Assembly: GCA_938033975.1 (NCBI GenBank)
Contig: CALHKJ010000013.1
Coordinates: 1-6,404 of the forward strand
Direction of reading: 5' to 3'
DNA: 6,404 nucleotides
Source: an uncultured Saprospiraceae bacterium
GTDB taxonomy: Bacteria; Bacteroidota; Bacteroidia; Chitinophagales; Saprospiraceae
Position 1 is the stretch's first letter. Every line of letters begins with the position of its first letter. Under the pieces are notes generated by a model, which was not told where the DNA came from, did not search any database, and was given only the letters and a program-made list of their open reading frames with translations. Below, piece by piece: positions 4,122-6,404 of this stretch. A program made the position numbers and the translations under genes.

Positions 4122-6404
4122 CTACTTAAAGCCACTAAACAAAACTGAAATATTTGGAGTAAAACCTAAACCCAATCTATCATAATATGCCAACTCAAAT
4201 GGGGTCTTGGTATAATCAATATAATATTGACGCTTGATGACATTCTCTCGATTGTAGAGGTTTTGAATATGGAAACCAAATTCTACAAATCTGTTTTTCG
4301 CTGGATTGAAGTTCCATTTGTATTCAACAGAAAAATCTAGGCTGTGATATGGACTTACTTGCTCTTCCAAAATACTTTCATAACGTATTCCATAATAGAG
4401 CTCTGGTTCGGTCAAAGTAATAAATTCTTCTCCCACTGAATATCGTCGGCCAGAATTGAAGCGCCATCTAGTAGAGAATGTAAAATCTTGATGTTTATAT
4501 GATTGCATTAATGAAAGTCTATGCCTCTGTGTAAATGGACTCTTTATTTCAAAATCTTGTTCACGTTTGACGGTCATCGTTTCATCTGTTAATTCGTAGG
4601 TCCAAAGCAAACGCCAATTTTCATTCTGATAGTGACTTGAAAATTCTAAGCCCTGCACAAAAAGATCAGCAAAAGCAAAAGGGTCTTCTTCTACTGCAAA
4701 GTCTAAAGCTGATGTCCATATATTTTCCGCCTTTTTGGTATAGGCATCCAAGGTGAATTTCCAATTTGAAATCAGATACTTCATGCCCAAACTAGTCTGT
4801 GTATTTTGCACCACCCAAATGAAATTTTCTGACTGAGGTCTTTCATCAGATAAATACCAAATTCCTTTCTCCACTTCTAAGGGCGTTGAAAATGATCTAC
4901 GATTTAAGTTTTGATGAAACTTACCAAAATGAGCATGCAGCGTTATTCTTTTTGACAATTGATGTGAAATATGCAAACGTGGCTCAATGAATTTTCGGTC
5001 GACCAAGCTAAAGCCAAAATCAGAATAACGCAATCCTGTTTCAATAACGGTTTTAGGAATGAATTTCCACTTTACTTTTGCAAAGGCACTATTCTCTTTG
5101 GTTTCAGAATTATCTATGATATAGCTCAGCCCTAATGCAGCATTTCTTGTGGTATCAATAAATCCGACTTCCCAATTTTCTCTTTGCACCCCAAGCATTG
5201 CATCAAAGTGCTTATTTTTATATTCAAGATCCAGGCGGATTTGATTTTGAGCAACATCGTTTTCTTTGAATCTATCTTCACCCAGATTATTTCCTAGATC
5301 ACGAAAAAAGTGATATTGGTTTTTATACTTGCTTCCTGAGAATAATGATCGAAATTCAAGCTGTGGAAGAATGAAATACTTTGCTCGAAAGCTATAGCCA
5401 ATATTGGATACTTCTAATTGATCACTCTTGGTTTCATCCGTAAAATTACCATCAAAATAATCATATTGGAATCGATTAGAGAGGTCAATTAAAGATCCAG
5501 AAAACAATAATTTTTGGGATGCTTGCCAATTGAAGTTGGCCGAAAGATCATCGAAATTAAATTGTTTGGTGATTTCTTCTTGTCCCCTGATGTCAAATAA
5601 ATCAATGTAAAATTGATCATTGACCAATTGTCCAAATTGAAAACTTTGATCGAAATAGGCATCGTAAACTTTTGTATCGAAGAGATAATTATGAGAACGC
5701 CTATAGGCTAAATTGACAGATAGCTTGTCTTCAATTATAGGAATATCCAAACCAATATTGGAATAGATAAGATCTGTAAAGAATTTAAACTTCAATCCTT
5801 TCTTTATACTCTCCGATGAAACCAAATGAATAGAACCAGAGGCCTGACCAGATTGATCTGAAGATGCACCATTTCTTGTAATACTAATATCATCAACCAA
5901 GAATGGATTTACCCCACTTACCTTTCCATAAAACAAGCTTGTTTGCAAAAGCCTAATGTCATTCCATTTATAACTAATTTGATCTGGAGGACCTCCCCTG
6001 ATCTGCAAATCATTAAGCGACTCAGAGCTACTATGAATTCCTGGAAGTAATTGAGCTTTCTGTAGCAAATCTTGATCTGACAATCCAGCCATTCCAATAT
6101 CCTGCAAATCTTCTTTATTGTTTATATCATTAGATTGTACAGAGCTTAAAAATTCAGTAATTACAATTTCACCAAGAACATGGCTTGCATTTTCTAATCT
6201 TACAACTGACTTGTTTCTTAAGCTAAGAGCATCCGTATAGTAGTTATTGTAACCAACATAAGAAAATTGAAATGCCTCTTTATCTGCATAGTAACCATCT
6301 ATACTTACTTCACCATTTCCATTTGTCTGGAAAAACAAATCTAAGTCTGGCAAGGTAATATTACAGTATGGAAGCGCATCACCATCTTGATCAACTACCT
6401 TCAA
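4122..6404 (-). CDS. TonB-dependent receptor with carboxypeptidase-regulatory-like domain, N-terminus cut off
   Basis: 760 residues are visible; the frame is open to the right edge, so the TTG at 6404-6402 is an internal codon and only the signal peptide and perhaps the first strand or a short extra domain are missing. Residues 1-72 match a carboxypeptidase-D regulatory-like beta-sandwich (VVDQDGDALPYCNI, then TNGNGEVSI and FSYVGY). GEIVIT (78-83) leads to the plug at about 108-197, with LLPGIHSSSESLNDLQIRGGPPDQ (119-142) and NPFLVDDISITRNG. The barrel fills 200-760 and contains the NLYNRENV motif near its end. The protein ends SGFK, with Phe second to last rather than last. The plug stretch resembles receptors often tied to anti-sigma/FecR systems, but no such gene is visible here. 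No SusD follows. It should import an unknown ligand through the outer membrane. Confidence 0.93.
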   Translation of the reverse strand: MKVVDQDGDALPYCNITLPDLDLFFQTNGNGEVSIDGYYADKEAFQFSYVGYNNYYTDALSLRNKSVVRLENASHVLGEIVITEFLSSVQSNDINNKEDLQDIGMAGLSDQDLLQKAQLLPGIHSSSESLNDLQIRGGPPDQISYKWNDIRLLQTSLFYGKVSGVNPFLVDDISITRNGASSDQSGQASGSIHLVSSESIKKGLKFKFFTDLIYSNIGLDIPIIEDKLSVNLAYRRSHNYLFDTKVYDAYFDQSFQFGQLVNDQFYIDLFDIRGQEEITKQFNFDDLSANFNWQASQKLLFSGSLIDLSNRFQYDYFDGNFTDETKSDQLEVSNIGYSFRAKYFILPQLEFRSLFSGSKYKNQYHFFRDLGNNLGEDRFKENDVAQNQIRLDLEYKNKHFDAMLGVQRENWEVGFIDTTRNAALGLSYIIDNSETKENSAFAKVKWKFIPKTVIETGLRYSDFGFSLVDRKFIEPRLHISHQLSKRITLHAHFGKFHQNLNRRSFSTPLEVEKGIWYLSDERPQSENFIWVVQNTQTSLGMKYLISNWKFTLDAYTKKAENIWTSALDFAVEEDPFAFADLFVQGLEFSSHYQNENWRLLWTYELTDETMTVKREQDFEIKSPFTQRHRLSLMQSYKHQDFTFSTRWRFNSGRRYSVGEEFITLTEPELYYGIRYESILEEQVSPYHSLDFSVEYKWNFNPAKNRFVEFGFHIQNLYNRENVIKRQYYIDYTKTPFELAYYDRLGLGFTPNISVLFSGFK

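Noticed and set aside
1..6404. Polysaccharide utilisation locus (SusC/SusD)
   Set aside because: The receptors lack a following SusD-like lipoprotein, and no glycoside hydrolase or sensor gene is present. The small lipoprotein is too short and has a different fold.

Overview
The window reads as chromosomal DNA of a Bacteroidota bacterium. The evidence is two large TonB-dependent receptors (TBDRs) of the type that carries a carboxypeptidase-regulatory-like domain, AT-rich genes, A-rich leaders without clear Shine-Dalgarno sequences, and secreted proteins typical of that phylum. I cannot assign a genus. A marine or soil Cytophagia/Flavobacteriia-like organism is an inference only.

Layout from left to right. 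(1) 1-1926, plus strand: the C-terminal ~640 residues of a TBDR whose start lies left of the window. (2) 1927-2506: a convergent, gene-free 580-bp spacer packed with inverted repeats. It holds a stem-loop just after the receptor stop, a ~150-bp element with palindromic ends, three more hairpins, and the first copy of a ~96-bp repeat whose inner hairpin forms a convincing minus-strand terminator. About 2266-2365 shows nothing I can name. (3) 3852 down to 2507, minus strand: a two-gene unit, a small lipoprotein with a TonB-C-terminus-like domain followed by a secreted TPR protein, overlapping by 4 bases (ATGA). (4) 3853-4121: a 269-bp spacer with the lipoprotein leader and a second copy of the same repeat, enlarged by a hexamer expansion and by a 30-nt imperfect palindrome inserted into the terminator stem. 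(5) 6404 down to 4122, minus strand: a second TBDR, nearly complete, running off the right edge.

The two receptors should import unknown ligands across the outer membrane. Neither is accompanied by a SusD-like lipoprotein here. The lipoprotein and TPR protein are probably translated together and act in the periplasm or at the outer membrane; any link to the receptors is suggested only by position and by the TonB-like fold of the lipoprotein. The most unusual content is in the spacers: the lipoprotein-TPR unit is bracketed by direct repeats that appear to double as transcription terminators and themselves carry a nested palindromic insertion.
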